DNA of 39,307 nucleotides, from positions 1-39,307 of the forward strand of contig JAGWLO010000032.1 of NCBI GenBank assembly GCA_028872015.1. The letters are read 5' to 3'. This document shows, in pieces, positions 1 to 7,882 of this stretch; positions within the stretch are counted from its first letter, which is position 1; each line of letters starts with the position of its first letter. The stretch is from Burkholderiales bacterium. GTDB taxonomy: Bacteria; Pseudomonadota; Gammaproteobacteria; Burkholderiales; Burkholderiaceae_C. A program made the position numbers and the translations under genes. Below the pieces are notes generated by a model. It had not been told where the DNA came from, did not search any database, and was given only the letters and a program-made list of their open reading frames with translations.

Positions 1-1014
1 CTCGCCGCCGCGCTGGGCCACGGTGGTGGCCGAGGCGGCGAGCTGGTTGGCGGTGCGGGCCGAGTCGGCCGTCTGGCGCACGGTGCCGGTGAGCTGCTCC
101 AGGCTGCTGGCGGCCTGCTGCAGGTTGCTCGCGGTCTGCTCGGTGCGGCTGGACAGGTCCTGGTTGCCGCTGGCGATCTGCTCGCTGGCGGTCGACATCG
201 AGTCGCTGCCGGCGCGCACCTCGCCGATCACGCGGCGCAGCGCATCCTGCATGGCGCCGAGCGAGCGCAGCATCTGCGTCATCTCGTCGCGGCCCTCGGG
301 CGTGACCGGGTGCGTCAGGTCGCCGGCGGCCATCGCTTCGGTGGCCTGGACGGTGTGGCGCAAGGGGACGGTGATCGAGCGTGTGATGAGCCAGCCGAAG
401 ACCGCCGCCACGGCCGCGCCCAGGGCCAGCAGCGCCAGCGCGGTGGCCTGCGTTCCGTCCAGGTGGTGCTGCATCGCCAGGCGGTCGGCGGCCACCTGTT
501 CCTTCTGCTGCTGCGCCAGCGCTTCGATGGCCGCCACGTAGGCCTGGCTGGCCGGCACCATGTGGTCGTTCAGGGCCTGCCGGGCGGCGTCGGCATTGGC
601 GGCCTTGGTCTGGTCCAGCACCTGCTGACTCGCGGCCAGGTACTCGCTGCGCCGGGCCGAGATGGCCGCCAGCAGCGCCTGGCCGCGTTCGCTGTGCACG
701 GCCCGGCTCAGTGCGTCCTGCAGCGTGCCGATGCGGGCGCTGGTGTCCTTGATCGGGGCCTCGAAGAAGGCCGTCACGTCGGCCGCGCCGAAAGACTTGG
801 CGATCGCCAGCGCGCGGGTGGCGTTGAGCTGCGTCAGCGCGCGCCACTCCTCGACGGCCGCGGCGCGGTGCTCACGCTCCAGCAAGTCCGTGGTGGCGCG
901 GTCCAGCGCCTGCAGGCGCAGCACGGTGACGCCCACGACCAGGGCCATCAGTGCGATCACGAGGCCGAAGCCCAGGGCCTGGCGGGTGCCGGTGCGAATG
1001 TTGTTCAGTTTCAT
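1..1014 (-). CDS. Methyl-accepting chemotaxis protein, 3' end outside window
   Basis: This is a transmembrane chemoreceptor that senses ligands in the periplasm and controls CheA. Reading leftwards from ATG at 1014, 338 codons stay open to the window edge, so the C-terminal signalling tip is missing. The N-terminus has a short basic stretch and a first membrane helix (about residues 12-33), followed by a helical periplasmic region of about 150 residues like the four-helix-bundle sensor domain. A second membrane helix (about 190-212) follows, then a HAMP segment with a typical AMAAGDL motif and the start of the methylated coiled coil. It lies 61 bases after cheA on the same strand and is probably co-transcribed. 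No strong ribosome binding site precedes the ATG. The ligand cannot be predicted. Confidence 0.93.
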   Translation of the reverse strand, partial: MKLNNIRTGTRQALGFGLVIALMALVVGVTVLRLQALDRATTDLLEREHRAAAVEEWRALTQLNATRALAIAKSFGAADVTAFFEAPIKDTSARIGTLQDALSRAVHSERGQALLAAISARRSEYLAASQQVLDQTKAANADAARQALNDHMVPASQAYVAAIEALAQQQKEQVAADRLAMQHHLDGTQATALALLALGAAVAAVFGWLITRSITVPLRHTVQATEAMAAGDLTHPVTPEGRDEMTQMLRSLGAMQDALRRVIGEVRAGSDSMSTASEQIASGNQDLSSRTEQTASNLQQAASSLEQLTGTVRQTADSARTANQLAASATTVAQRGGE

Positions 1015-1075
1015 GGCTGCAACAGCTCGTGTTGGAAGAGGGAAAGGGGGAACTGCGACGGAGGGTGTGCGGGGT

Positions 1076-3181
1076 TCAGTGCCGCGAACGCCGCACCAGC
1101 GAGCCGACATCCAGGATCAGCGCCACGCGGCCGTCGCCCATGATCGTGGCGCCCGAGACGTCCTCGACGCGGCGGTAGTTGCTCTCGAGGTTCTTCACCA
1201 CCACCTGCTGCTGGCCCAGCAGTTCGTCGACGAGCAGCGCGACGCGCCCGCCTTCGGCCTCGACCACGACCATGATGTTGCCGACATGCTCGAAGTCGAA
1301 GCGCGGCACGCCGAAGAGCTTTTCGAGGTCGAGCACCGGCATGTACTCGTCGCGCACCTCGACCACGCGGCCGTTGCCGCCGATCGTCCGGATCATCCCG
1401 GGGCGCACCTGGAACGACTCGACCACGCTGGACAGCGGCAGGATGTAGCACTCGTCGGCCACGCCCACGCTCATGCCGTCCATGATCGCCAGCGTCAGCG
1501 GCAGGCGCACCCGCACCGTCATGCCGTAGCCCTCGGCGGAGTCGATCTCCACCGTGCCGCCGAGCGCGGTGATGTTCCGCTTCACCACGTCCATGCCGAC
1601 GCCGCGGCCCGAGACGTCGGTGACGACCTCGGCGGTGCTGAAGCCGGGGGCGAAGATGAGGCCGTAGACCTCGGCGTCGGCCATCGAGTCGGGGGCCTCG
1701 ATGCCGCGCTCGCGGGCCTTGGCCAGCAGCTTGGCGCGGTTCAGGCCCTTGCCGTCGTCGCGCACCTCGATCACGATGCTGCCGCCCTGGTGGCTGGCGA
1801 TGAGCGTGATCGTGCCGTGCTCGGGCTTGCCCTGGGCCAGGCGCTCGGCCGGCAGCTCGATGCCGTGGTCGCAGCTGTTGCGCACCAGGTGCGTGAGCGG
1901 GTCCGTGATCTTCTCGACCAGGCCCTTGTCGAGCTCGGTCGCCTCGCCCACCTGCACCAGCTCGACCCGCTTGCCCAGCTTGCCGGCGAGGTCGCGCAGC
2001 ATGCGCGGAAACCGGTTGAAGACGAGCGACATCGGGATCATGCGGATGCCCATCACGGCCTCCTGCAGGTCGCGCGTGTTGCGCTCGAGGTCGGCCAGGC
2101 CGGACGAGAGCTGCTGGTGCAGCGCCGCGTCCACGCCCTTGCTGGTCTGCGCCAGCATGGCCTGCGTGATCACGAGCTCGCCCACCAGGTTGATGAGCTG
2201 GTCGACCTTCTCCACCGACACGCGCAGGGTGCTCGACTCGGGCGCCGGCACGGCCTTCTCGAGCTTCTCGGCCTTGTCGGCCTTGGGCGCCGGCAGATGG
2301 GGGCGGGCGGGTTCGGCGGCCGGCGCGGCGGCTTCGGCGGCGGCCGGCGCACCCGGTGCCTCGGCGAAGAAGCCGTAGCCGGGGTCGATCTCCGCGCCGG
2401 GGTCGGGCGCGCCCGGCGCACCGTCGTGGAAGCCGTAGCCGGCAGTCAGCGGCGCCAGTCGCACCTGCTCGCGCGCGACGTGGAAGCTGAACAGGTCGAT
2501 GAGGTCGTTGTCGCTCGAGGTGGTGACGACCTTGAAGCGGCGCATGCCGTCGGCGGCCCGGCCGGCGTCCAGCGGCTCGATCGTGCCCAGGCCGGCGATC
2601 TCCTGGAAAAGCTCGACCAGCGGCTCGGCATGGGCGACATCGGGCAGCGGCCCGACCGTCAGTTCGAGGGCCCGGACCGGCGGCTTGACCACGGCCGCCG
2701 GAGCCGCCGGCGGCCGTTCGACCGCCGCGGCCTTCGGCGCCGGTGCGGCCGGCGGCGCGCTGCCTTCGGCCATGGCGCGGATCGCCACCAGCAGCTCGGC
2801 CGTGTCGATCGCTGCCTCGCCGTTGCCCTGGTGGCGCGCGAGCTGCGCCTTCAGCGCATCGCCGGCGGCCAGCAGCACATCGACCATCGGCGCGGTGGGC
2901 GCGAGCTCGTGGCGGCGCAGCTTGTCGAGCAGGGTCTCCATCTGGTGCGTGAGCTCGGCGACATCGGAGAAGCCGAAGGTCGCCGCACCGCCCTTCACCG
3001 AATGGGCGCAGCGGAAGATGGCGTTCATCTCCTCGTCGTCGGCGTCGGCCACGTCGAGGTTGAGCAGCAGCTGCTCCATCGACTCGAGGTTCTCGCCCGC
3101 TTCCTCGAAGAAGACCTGGAAGAACTGGCTCAGGTCGATGCCGGCCGCGGCATTGCGGCTCTCGTTGTTCATTTCGCCCAT
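1076..3181 (-). CDS. cheA: Chemotaxis histidine kinase CheA
   Basis: This cytoplasmic kinase autophosphorylates under chemoreceptor control and passes phosphate to CheY. It has 701 residues, close to the family norm. An N-terminal HPt (P1) domain carries the phosphorylated His60 in the motif AHSVKGGAATFGF. A linker rich in Ala and Pro surrounds a P2-like region (about 190-262). The dimerisation domain starts near residue 315. The ATPase domain has the N box HLVRNSCDHGIE, a DDGKGL G1 box and a GRGVGMDVVK G2 box. The last 170 residues are the CheW-like regulatory domain. The start at 3181 is favoured over the ATG nine bases downstream because AGGAGA sits six bases before it. It follows cheY by 39 bases. 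Confidence 0.97.
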   Translation of the reverse strand: MGEMNNESRNAAAGIDLSQFFQVFFEEAGENLESMEQLLLNLDVADADDEEMNAIFRCAHSVKGGAATFGFSDVAELTHQMETLLDKLRRHELAPTAPMVDVLLAAGDALKAQLARHQGNGEAAIDTAELLVAIRAMAEGSAPPAAPAPKAAAVERPPAAPAAVVKPPVRALELTVGPLPDVAHAEPLVELFQEIAGLGTIEPLDAGRAADGMRRFKVVTTSSDNDLIDLFSFHVAREQVRLAPLTAGYGFHDGAPGAPDPGAEIDPGYGFFAEAPGAPAAAEAAAPAAEPARPHLPAPKADKAEKLEKAVPAPESSTLRVSVEKVDQLINLVGELVITQAMLAQTSKGVDAALHQQLSSGLADLERNTRDLQEAVMGIRMIPMSLVFNRFPRMLRDLAGKLGKRVELVQVGEATELDKGLVEKITDPLTHLVRNSCDHGIELPAERLAQGKPEHGTITLIASHQGGSIVIEVRDDGKGLNRAKLLAKARERGIEAPDSMADAEVYGLIFAPGFSTAEVVTDVSGRGVGMDVVKRNITALGGTVEIDSAEGYGMTVRVRLPLTLAIMDGMSVGVADECYILPLSSVVESFQVRPGMIRTIGGNGRVVEVRDEYMPVLDLEKLFGVPRFDFEHVGNIMVVVEAEGGRVALLVDELLGQQQVVVKNLESNYRRVEDVSGATIMGDGRVALILDVGSLVRRSRH

Positions 3182-3220
3182 CGCGGGTCTCCTGCTCGTG
3201 TTTGCGGGGCTACCGGCGGT

Positions 3221-3583
3221 TCAGCGGATCACCTTGCCGATGACCTCGACCAGCTTGGCCGGGTCGAAGGGCTTGACCAGCCAGCCGGTGGCGCCGGCGG
3301 CGCGGCCGGCCTGCTTCATCTGGTCCGAGCTTTCCGTGGTCAGGATCAGGATCGGCGTGCTCTTGAACTTCGGGTTCTCGCGCAGCTTCTTCGTCAGGCT
3401 GATGCCGTCCATGCGCGGCATGTTCTGGTCGGTGAGCACGAGGTTGAAGTCGCGCGAGTTGGCTTTCTCGAAGGCGTCCTGCCCATCGACGGCCTCGACG
3501 ACGTTGAAGCCGGCGTTCTTGAGCGTGAACGTCACCATCTGGCGCATCGAGGCGCTGTCGTCTACGGCAAGGATCGAGTGCAT
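3221..3583 (-). CDS. cheY: CheY-type single-domain response regulator
   Basis: A 120-residue stand-alone receiver domain that, when phosphorylated by CheA, binds the flagellar motor or another output. It carries the full active site: acidic pair Asp8/Asp9, phosphoacceptor Asp52 in LVLTDQNMPRMDG, Thr83 in the LTTES segment and Lys104 in VKPF. There is no output domain. GGAGA six bases before the ATG supports the start. It sits between a CheZ-like gene and cheA on the same strand with gaps of 48 and 39 bases, so the three probably form one operon. The GATGW segment before the conserved lysine is common in CheY proteins of secondary chemotaxis clusters. Confidence 0.95.
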   Translation of the reverse strand: MHSILAVDDSASMRQMVTFTLKNAGFNVVEAVDGQDAFEKANSRDFNLVLTDQNMPRMDGISLTKKLRENPKFKSTPILILTTESSDQMKQAGRAAGATGWLVKPFDPAKLVEVIGKVIR

Positions 3584-3631
3584 GGCAGGTCTCCGGGGAA
3601 GGCTTTCGGGGTCGGTTCTCGGGGCAGGCGG

Positions 3632-4084
3632 CTAGAACAGCTCGATCGAGCCGGCGTCCATCTCGTCCTGGGTCACGGGGTTGGGGCGCAGCGGCGCGGC
3701 TTCGACCAGCGCCTGGCCGTCCTCGTCGTCGTCGCCCATGGCATCGCGGGCGATGCGGTCGGCGCAGCTGCGCAGGCGCCGCGCGGTGTGGGCGATGAGC
3801 TGGCTGGCCATGTCCTGGAACTGCAGCGCCGTGATCGCGCCGGCGATGGCCTGCCGCGCCTGCGCCGGCGTGGCGCCGCCGAGCTGCTCGTCGGCCTGCC
3901 GGAAGTGCGCCATCAGCGCCTGGCTGGCGTCGTCGAGCAGGCGCTGCAGGCGTTCGAGATCGTTGCCGGCCACCATCAGGTGGTCCTGCAGCTCGGCCGC
4001 CACGGGCAGCGCCAGCCCGCCCTCGAAGGGCATGGCCGGGTCGGGCGTGGGCACAGCACGGGCGTCCTGCATGAACATGGGCAT
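3632..4084 (-). CDS. Small CheZ-like protein, putative CheY-P phosphatase
   Basis: A 150-residue, mostly helical acidic protein upstream of cheY. I do not recognise it as a named family from overall sequence. Residues 86-97 read ALQFQDMASQLI, close to the catalytic segment of E. coli CheZ (FQDLTGQ), with Asp91 and Gln95 spaced like CheZ Asp143 and Gln147. The last ten residues (EMDAGSIELF) form an acidic tail ending in hydrophobic residues, reminiscent of the CheY-binding tail of CheZ. At 150 residues it is clearly shorter than CheZ (about 214). Position directly before cheY and cheA supports a chemotaxis role. Phosphatase activity is inferred. The start is uncertain because in-frame ATGs also occur at 4078 and 4072 and no clear ribosome binding site is seen. 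Confidence 0.72.
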   Translation of the reverse strand: MPMFMQDARAVPTPDPAMPFEGGLALPVAAELQDHLMVAGNDLERLQRLLDDASQALMAHFRQADEQLGGATPAQARQAIAGAITALQFQDMASQLIAHTARRLRSCADRIARDAMGDDDEDGQALVEAAPLRPNPVTQDEMDAGSIELF

Positions 4085-4254
4085 GGCGGTCGGGTTCGGG
4101 CTCGGCGCGGCCGGTATGGCGATGCGCCTGGAGGGGATTTCGGCACCCCGGGCCCCGACATTGAGGAAAAGATGGCGGTGCGTGCGGCCCTGGCCGCGCC
4201 GGCGCAGCGGCGCGCGCGCCGTGGCGGCCTGCGCGCTTTGCGATACTGGACACC

Positions 4255-5445
4255 ATGAACGGCCTTGCCGCCCGCGCCCCCCGGCCCGCCGCCGCGGGGC
4301 GGGTGCGCCTGCTGCACCTGGAGGATTCCGAGCCCGACCACGCGCTGGTGCTGGCCCAGCTGCGGCGCAGCGGGCTGCAGGTGGACGCGCGCCGGATCGA
4401 GACGCGGGCCGAGTTCGAGGCCGCGCTCGAGCAACGCTGGGACCTGGTGCTGTCCGACTACCACCTGCCCGGGTTCACCGGCCTGCAGGCGCTGCAGCTG
4501 CTGCGGGCGCGCGCCGCCGCCCTCCCCGCCGCGCCGCCGCTGCCCTTCGTGCTGGTGTCGGGCCAGATCGGCGAGGACACCGCGGTCGAGGCCATGCGCA
4601 ACGGCGCCGCGGACTACCTGCTCAAGAACAACCTGGCGCGGCTGGCGCCGGCGATCGAGCACGCCATCGACGCCGCGCGCACGCAGCGCGCGCGGCTGGC
4701 CGCCGACCGCGAGCTGCAGGCCTCGCGCCGGCGCCTGTCCGAGCTGGCGCAGCATCTGCAGACCAGCGTGGAGGCCGAGCGCCATGCCATCGCGCGCGAG
4801 ATCCACGACGACGTCGGCGGCTCGCTCACGGCGCTGAAGTTCGACCTCGACTGGATCCGCCGCCATGCCGCCGACCCGGCCGTCGAGCAGCGCGCGCTGG
4901 CGGCGCTGGAGACGGTGACGAATGCGATCGAATCGAGCCAGCGCATCATGCAGAACCTGCGCCCGGCCATCCTCGAGCAGGGCCTGGTGGCGGCGCTGCA
5001 GTGGATGAGCCTGCGTTTCGAGAAGCGCACCGGCATCGTCTGCGAGTTGCGGGCCGGCGGCGGCTTCCAGCGCGAGGCGGTGGCGCTGCCGGCCGGGGTG
5101 GCGCTGGTGGCCTACCGCACGGCGCAGGAAGCGCTGACCAACGTCAGCAAGCACGCCCACGCCGGCCGGGTGGCGGTGGACCTGGCGCTCAGCGCCGGGG
5201 TGCTGTCGCTCGAGATCAGCGACGACGGCCGCGGTCTGTCACCGGCCGACCTGGCCAAGGCGCGCAGCTTCGGCATCCGCGGCCTGCACGAACGCGCCTC
5301 CACCGTGGGCGGCTGGATCGACCTCAGCAGCGGCGCCGCCGGCACGACGCTGATCCTGTCGGTGCCCCTGCAGGGCGCGGCGCCGCCGCCGCCCGATCCG
5401 AGCGACCCCGACGACGCCGAGAACTCGGCCTGGTCGGCGCTGTGA
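4255..5445 (+). CDS. Soluble hybrid protein: receiver domain plus NarL-type histidine kinase
   Basis: A 396-residue cytoplasmic signalling protein with no membrane segment. Residues 17-140 form a receiver domain with acidic residues near 23-24, phosphoacceptor Asp68 (LVLSDYHLPG) and Lys124. A helical linker leads to a HisKA_3 dimerisation domain with His184 in REIHDDVGGSLTALKFDL. The C-terminal ATPase domain has NVSKHAHAG (296-304), SDDGRGL (322-328) and GIRGLHERA. Because its only visible input module is a receiver, an upstream kinase probably controls it by phosphorylation. Its partner regulator begins 7 bases downstream. It is divergent from the chemotaxis cluster with a 170-base gap. The last 20 residues are a Pro/Asp-rich tail of unknown purpose. 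Confidence 0.92.
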   Translation: MNGLAARAPRPAAAGRVRLLHLEDSEPDHALVLAQLRRSGLQVDARRIETRAEFEAALEQRWDLVLSDYHLPGFTGLQALQLLRARAAALPAAPPLPFVLVSGQIGEDTAVEAMRNGAADYLLKNNLARLAPAIEHAIDAARTQRARLAADRELQASRRRLSELAQHLQTSVEAERHAIAREIHDDVGGSLTALKFDLDWIRRHAADPAVEQRALAALETVTNAIESSQRIMQNLRPAILEQGLVAALQWMSLRFEKRTGIVCELRAGGGFQREAVALPAGVALVAYRTAQEALTNVSKHAHAGRVAVDLALSAGVLSLEISDDGRGLSPADLAKARSFGIRGLHERASTVGGWIDLSSGAAGTTLILSVPLQGAAPPPPDPSDPDDAENSAWSAL

Positions 5446-5452
5446 GCCGCCG

Positions 5453-6118
5453 ATGAGCACCATCGAGGTCATCCTCTGCGACGACCACGCGCTGATCCGG
5501 CGCGGCATCCGCGACACCTTGTCCGATGCTGCCGACATCCGCGTCGTGGGCGAGGCCGGCGACTACGGCGAGCTGCGCAGCCTGATCCGCGCGCGGCTGG
5601 CCGAGCCGGGCCGCGCCAGCGCCTGCGACGTGCTGGTGCTGGACATCAACCTGCCCGGGCGCAGCGGGCTGGATGCGCTGCACGCGCTGAAGGACGAGGG
5701 CTCCGCGGTCAAGGTGCTGGTGGTGAGCATGTACCCCGAGGACCAGTACGCGATCCGGGCCCTGCGGGCCGGCGCCTACGGCTACGTCAACAAGGGCGGC
5801 GACCCGCAGCTGCTGGTGCAGGCGGTGCGCACGGTGGCGCAGGGACGCAAGTACGTGACGCCGGAGATCGCGCAGATGCTGGTCGAGAGCCTGACGGCGC
5901 CGGCCAGCGAGAGCGCGCACAGCAAGCTGAGCGACCGCGAGATGCAGACGCTGGTGATGATCGCCTCGGGCAAGCGCCTGGCCGACATCGCCGAGGAGCT
6001 GATGCTGAGCCCGAAGACGGTGTCGGTGTACCGCGCGCGGGTGCTCGAGAAGCTGCAGCTGGCCAACAACTCCGAGCTCACCGTCTATGCCATCCGCAAC
6101 GGGCTGGTCGGGTCGTAG
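5453..6118 (+). CDS. NarL/FixJ-family response regulator
   Basis: A 221-residue transcription regulator and the likely phosphorylation target of the kinase 7 bases upstream. The receiver domain (about 3-125) has Asp10/Asp11, phosphoacceptor Asp64 in LVLDINLPGRSG, and Lys114. The C-terminal LuxR-type helix-turn-helix begins near residue 158 with LSDREMQTL and contains the usual ADIAEELMLSPKTVSVYRARVLEKL recognition region (described here by its key residues). Targets are unknown. The overlapping downstream gene may be in the same transcript. The HisKA_3 kinase and LuxR-type regulator are a standard cognate pairing. Confidence 0.95.
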   Translation: MSTIEVILCDDHALIRRGIRDTLSDAADIRVVGEAGDYGELRSLIRARLAEPGRASACDVLVLDINLPGRSGLDALHALKDEGSAVKVLVVSMYPEDQYAIRALRAGAYGYVNKGGDPQLLVQAVRTVAQGRKYVTPEIAQMLVESLTAPASESAHSKLSDREMQTLVMIASGKRLADIAEELMLSPKTVSVYRARVLEKLQLANNSELTVYAIRNGLVGS

Positions 6119-7331
6119 CCACCCCGTGCCGGCCGGCGCCGCGGCGCGCACGGCGCCGCTGGAAGATCCGCAGGCCATCCGACACGCCGGGCCCGAGCTG
6201 CTGTCGCTGGCCCTGATCGACAGTCGCAACCGGCTGCTGCTGTACCTGGCACGGGACGAATCGCCGGCGGCGTTGCGCATCGCGGCGCAGGCCGGCGCCT
6301 ACCAGGAGTACTGGATCGCGCGCCATGTGCAGCGCCAGCGCGGCGAGGCCTGCGACCCGCGCGCGCCGCGGCTGGCCGGCATCGAGCCGCGCATCGAGGC
6401 CTGGGCCGGCGTCGGCACGGACGACGGCAGCGGCGGCGGCGCCCCGGCGCCCGGGGCCCTGCGCGGCTATCTGGCGCAGGCGCTCGAGATCACGCTCGAT
6501 CTGCTGGCCGGCCTGCCGGCCGGGGCCGACGACGCTGCGCTGCACTACTACCGCGCCAGCCTGCTGCACGAAGACCGGCTGGGCGAGGCGCTGGCCGAGC
6601 GCCTGGGCCTGGCCGGGCCGCCCGCGCGGGCCGTGCGGCCGCCGCTGTGGATGCCGGCGCAGCGCCTGCGGCTCGGGGCCGAGCCCGGCGAGCCCGGCCG
6701 GACGGGCCTGGTGCCGCACAACGAGCGCTGGGCGCACGAGGTGGCGGTGCCCGAGTTCGAGATCGACGCCCAGGCCGTGACCTGGGGCCAGTTTGCCGAG
6801 TTCGCGGTCGACGGGGGCTACGACCGGCGCGAGCTCTGGAGCGACGCTGGCTGGGCCTGGGTCCGGGCCCAGGGCCGCCGCGCGCCGGGCCGGGTGGAGC
6901 AACTGCAGGGCGGCGTGCTGGTGCAGCGGGGCGTGGGCGCGCAGTCTGCCCTGCAGCGCGCGCCGGCCGGGCAGCCCGCCATGCACCTGAGCCGCCACGA
7001 GGCCGAAGCCTGGTGCCGCTGGGCCGGCCGCCGCCTGCCCACCGAGGCCGAGTGGGAGCTGGCCGCGCGCGCCGGCGCCGGCCGCGGCTTCGTGCGCGGC
7101 GACGTCTTCGAATGGGTGCTGGGCAGCGCCCGCGCCTGGCCCGGTGCCGCAGCGCCGGGCCCGGGCGCACTCGACGAAGTGCCCGCCCCGGGCCCCGCAC
7201 CGGGCGCGCCGGGTGTGCTGCGCGGCGCCTCGTTCGCCACCCGGCTGCGGTGGGGTCAAGCCACGGCGCGGCGCTTCGCCCCGGCGGCCCGCGATACCAT
7301 GTTCAGCGGCTTTCGCAGCTGCGCTGCCTGA
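6087..7331 (+). CDS. EgtB/SUMF1-like protein with degenerate iron site
   Basis: A 414-residue protein with an N-terminal DinB_2-like helical domain (about 35-190) and a C-terminal formylglycine-generating-enzyme/SUMF1 fold (about 205-414), the architecture of the ergothioneine sulfoxide synthase EgtB. Family landmarks include [44 protein letters not shown] and GFRSCA at the end. The residues that bind iron in EgtB appear lost: the usual HEDMHxEA motif reads HEDRLGEAL, and the usual ELGHxxWFQE segment reads AAQAGAYQE. Catalytic function as EgtB is therefore doubtful. The ATG at 6087 overlaps the regulator by 32 bases. A GTG at 6126 would avoid the overlap and is a serious alternative start. 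Confidence 0.8.
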   Translation: MPSATGWSGRSHPVPAGAAARTAPLEDPQAIRHAGPELLSLALIDSRNRLLLYLARDESPAALRIAAQAGAYQEYWIARHVQRQRGEACDPRAPRLAGIEPRIEAWAGVGTDDGSGGGAPAPGALRGYLAQALEITLDLLAGLPAGADDAALHYYRASLLHEDRLGEALAERLGLAGPPARAVRPPLWMPAQRLRLGAEPGEPGRTGLVPHNERWAHEVAVPEFEIDAQAVTWGQFAEFAVDGGYDRRELWSDAGWAWVRAQGRRAPGRVEQLQGGVLVQRGVGAQSALQRAPAGQPAMHLSRHEAEAWCRWAGRRLPTEAEWELAARAGAGRGFVRGDVFEWVLGSARAWPGAAAPGPGALDEVPAPGPAPGAPGVLRGASFATRLRWGQATARRFAPAARDTMFSGFRSCAA

Positions 7332-7390
7332 TCCGTGCCGCCGACCCCCATCGGCGCGCCGCCGCCCCCCTTCCAACCCGCCTGGCACCC

Positions 7391-7882
7391 ATGACCCGAA
7401 TCGACTTCACGCTCAACGGCCGCGCCACCGCGACCGAGGCCGAACCCGCGACCCTGCTGGTCGATCTGCTGCGCGGCCCGCTGGCGCTCACCGGCACCCA
7501 TGTCGGCTGCGACACCGCGCAGTGCGGCGCCTGCACCGTGCTGCTCGACGGCCAGGCCGTCAAGAGCTGCAGCGTGCTGGCCCTGCAGGCGCAGGGCCGC
7601 AGCGTCACCACCGTCGAGGGCCTGGCCGGCCTGGCTGGCCAGGCGGACGGCACGCTGCATCCGCTGCAGCAGGCCTTCATCGACTGCCACGGCCTGCAGT
7701 GCGGCTTCTGCACCCCGGGGATGCTGATGAGCGCGGCCTGCCTGCTGCAGCACAACGCCCGGCCGTCCGAGCACGACATCGTGCAGGCGCTCGAGGGCAA
7801 CCTGTGCCGCTGCACCGGCTACGTGAACATCGTCGCCGCCGTGAAGCAGGCGGCCGACACCATCGCCCGGGAGACGGCATGA
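7391..7882 (+). CDS. Molybdenum hydroxylase small subunit, two [2Fe-2S] clusters
   Basis: A 163-residue iron-sulfur subunit of a xanthine-dehydrogenase/CO-dehydrogenase-family enzyme that carries electrons away from the molybdenum centre. The N-terminal plant-ferredoxin-type domain has the cluster motif [12 protein letters not shown] with a fourth cysteine about 20 residues later (KSC). The C-terminal helical domain has CGFCTPGM and CRCTGY. Length and both cluster motifs are complete. The ATG at 7391 gives the normal N-terminus (RIDFTLNG). Its stop overlaps the start of the large-subunit gene in an ATGA, so the two are translationally coupled. No FAD-subunit gene is adjacent. Confidence 0.95.
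   Translation: MTRIDFTLNGRATATEAEPATLLVDLLRGPLALTGTHVGCDTAQCGACTVLLDGQAVKSCSVLALQAQGRSVTTVEGLAGLAGQADGTLHPLQQAFIDCHGLQCGFCTPGMLMSAACLLQHNARPSEHDIVQALEGNLCRCTGYVNIVAAVKQAADTIARETA

Noticed and set aside
662..4258. A very long open frame on the plus strand (over 1,000 codons) opposite cheA and cheY.
   Set aside because: It is a mirror of the minus-strand chemotaxis genes caused by high GC. It is rich in His, Arg, Gly and Val with no domain, while the opposite strand encodes complete CheA and CheY motifs.
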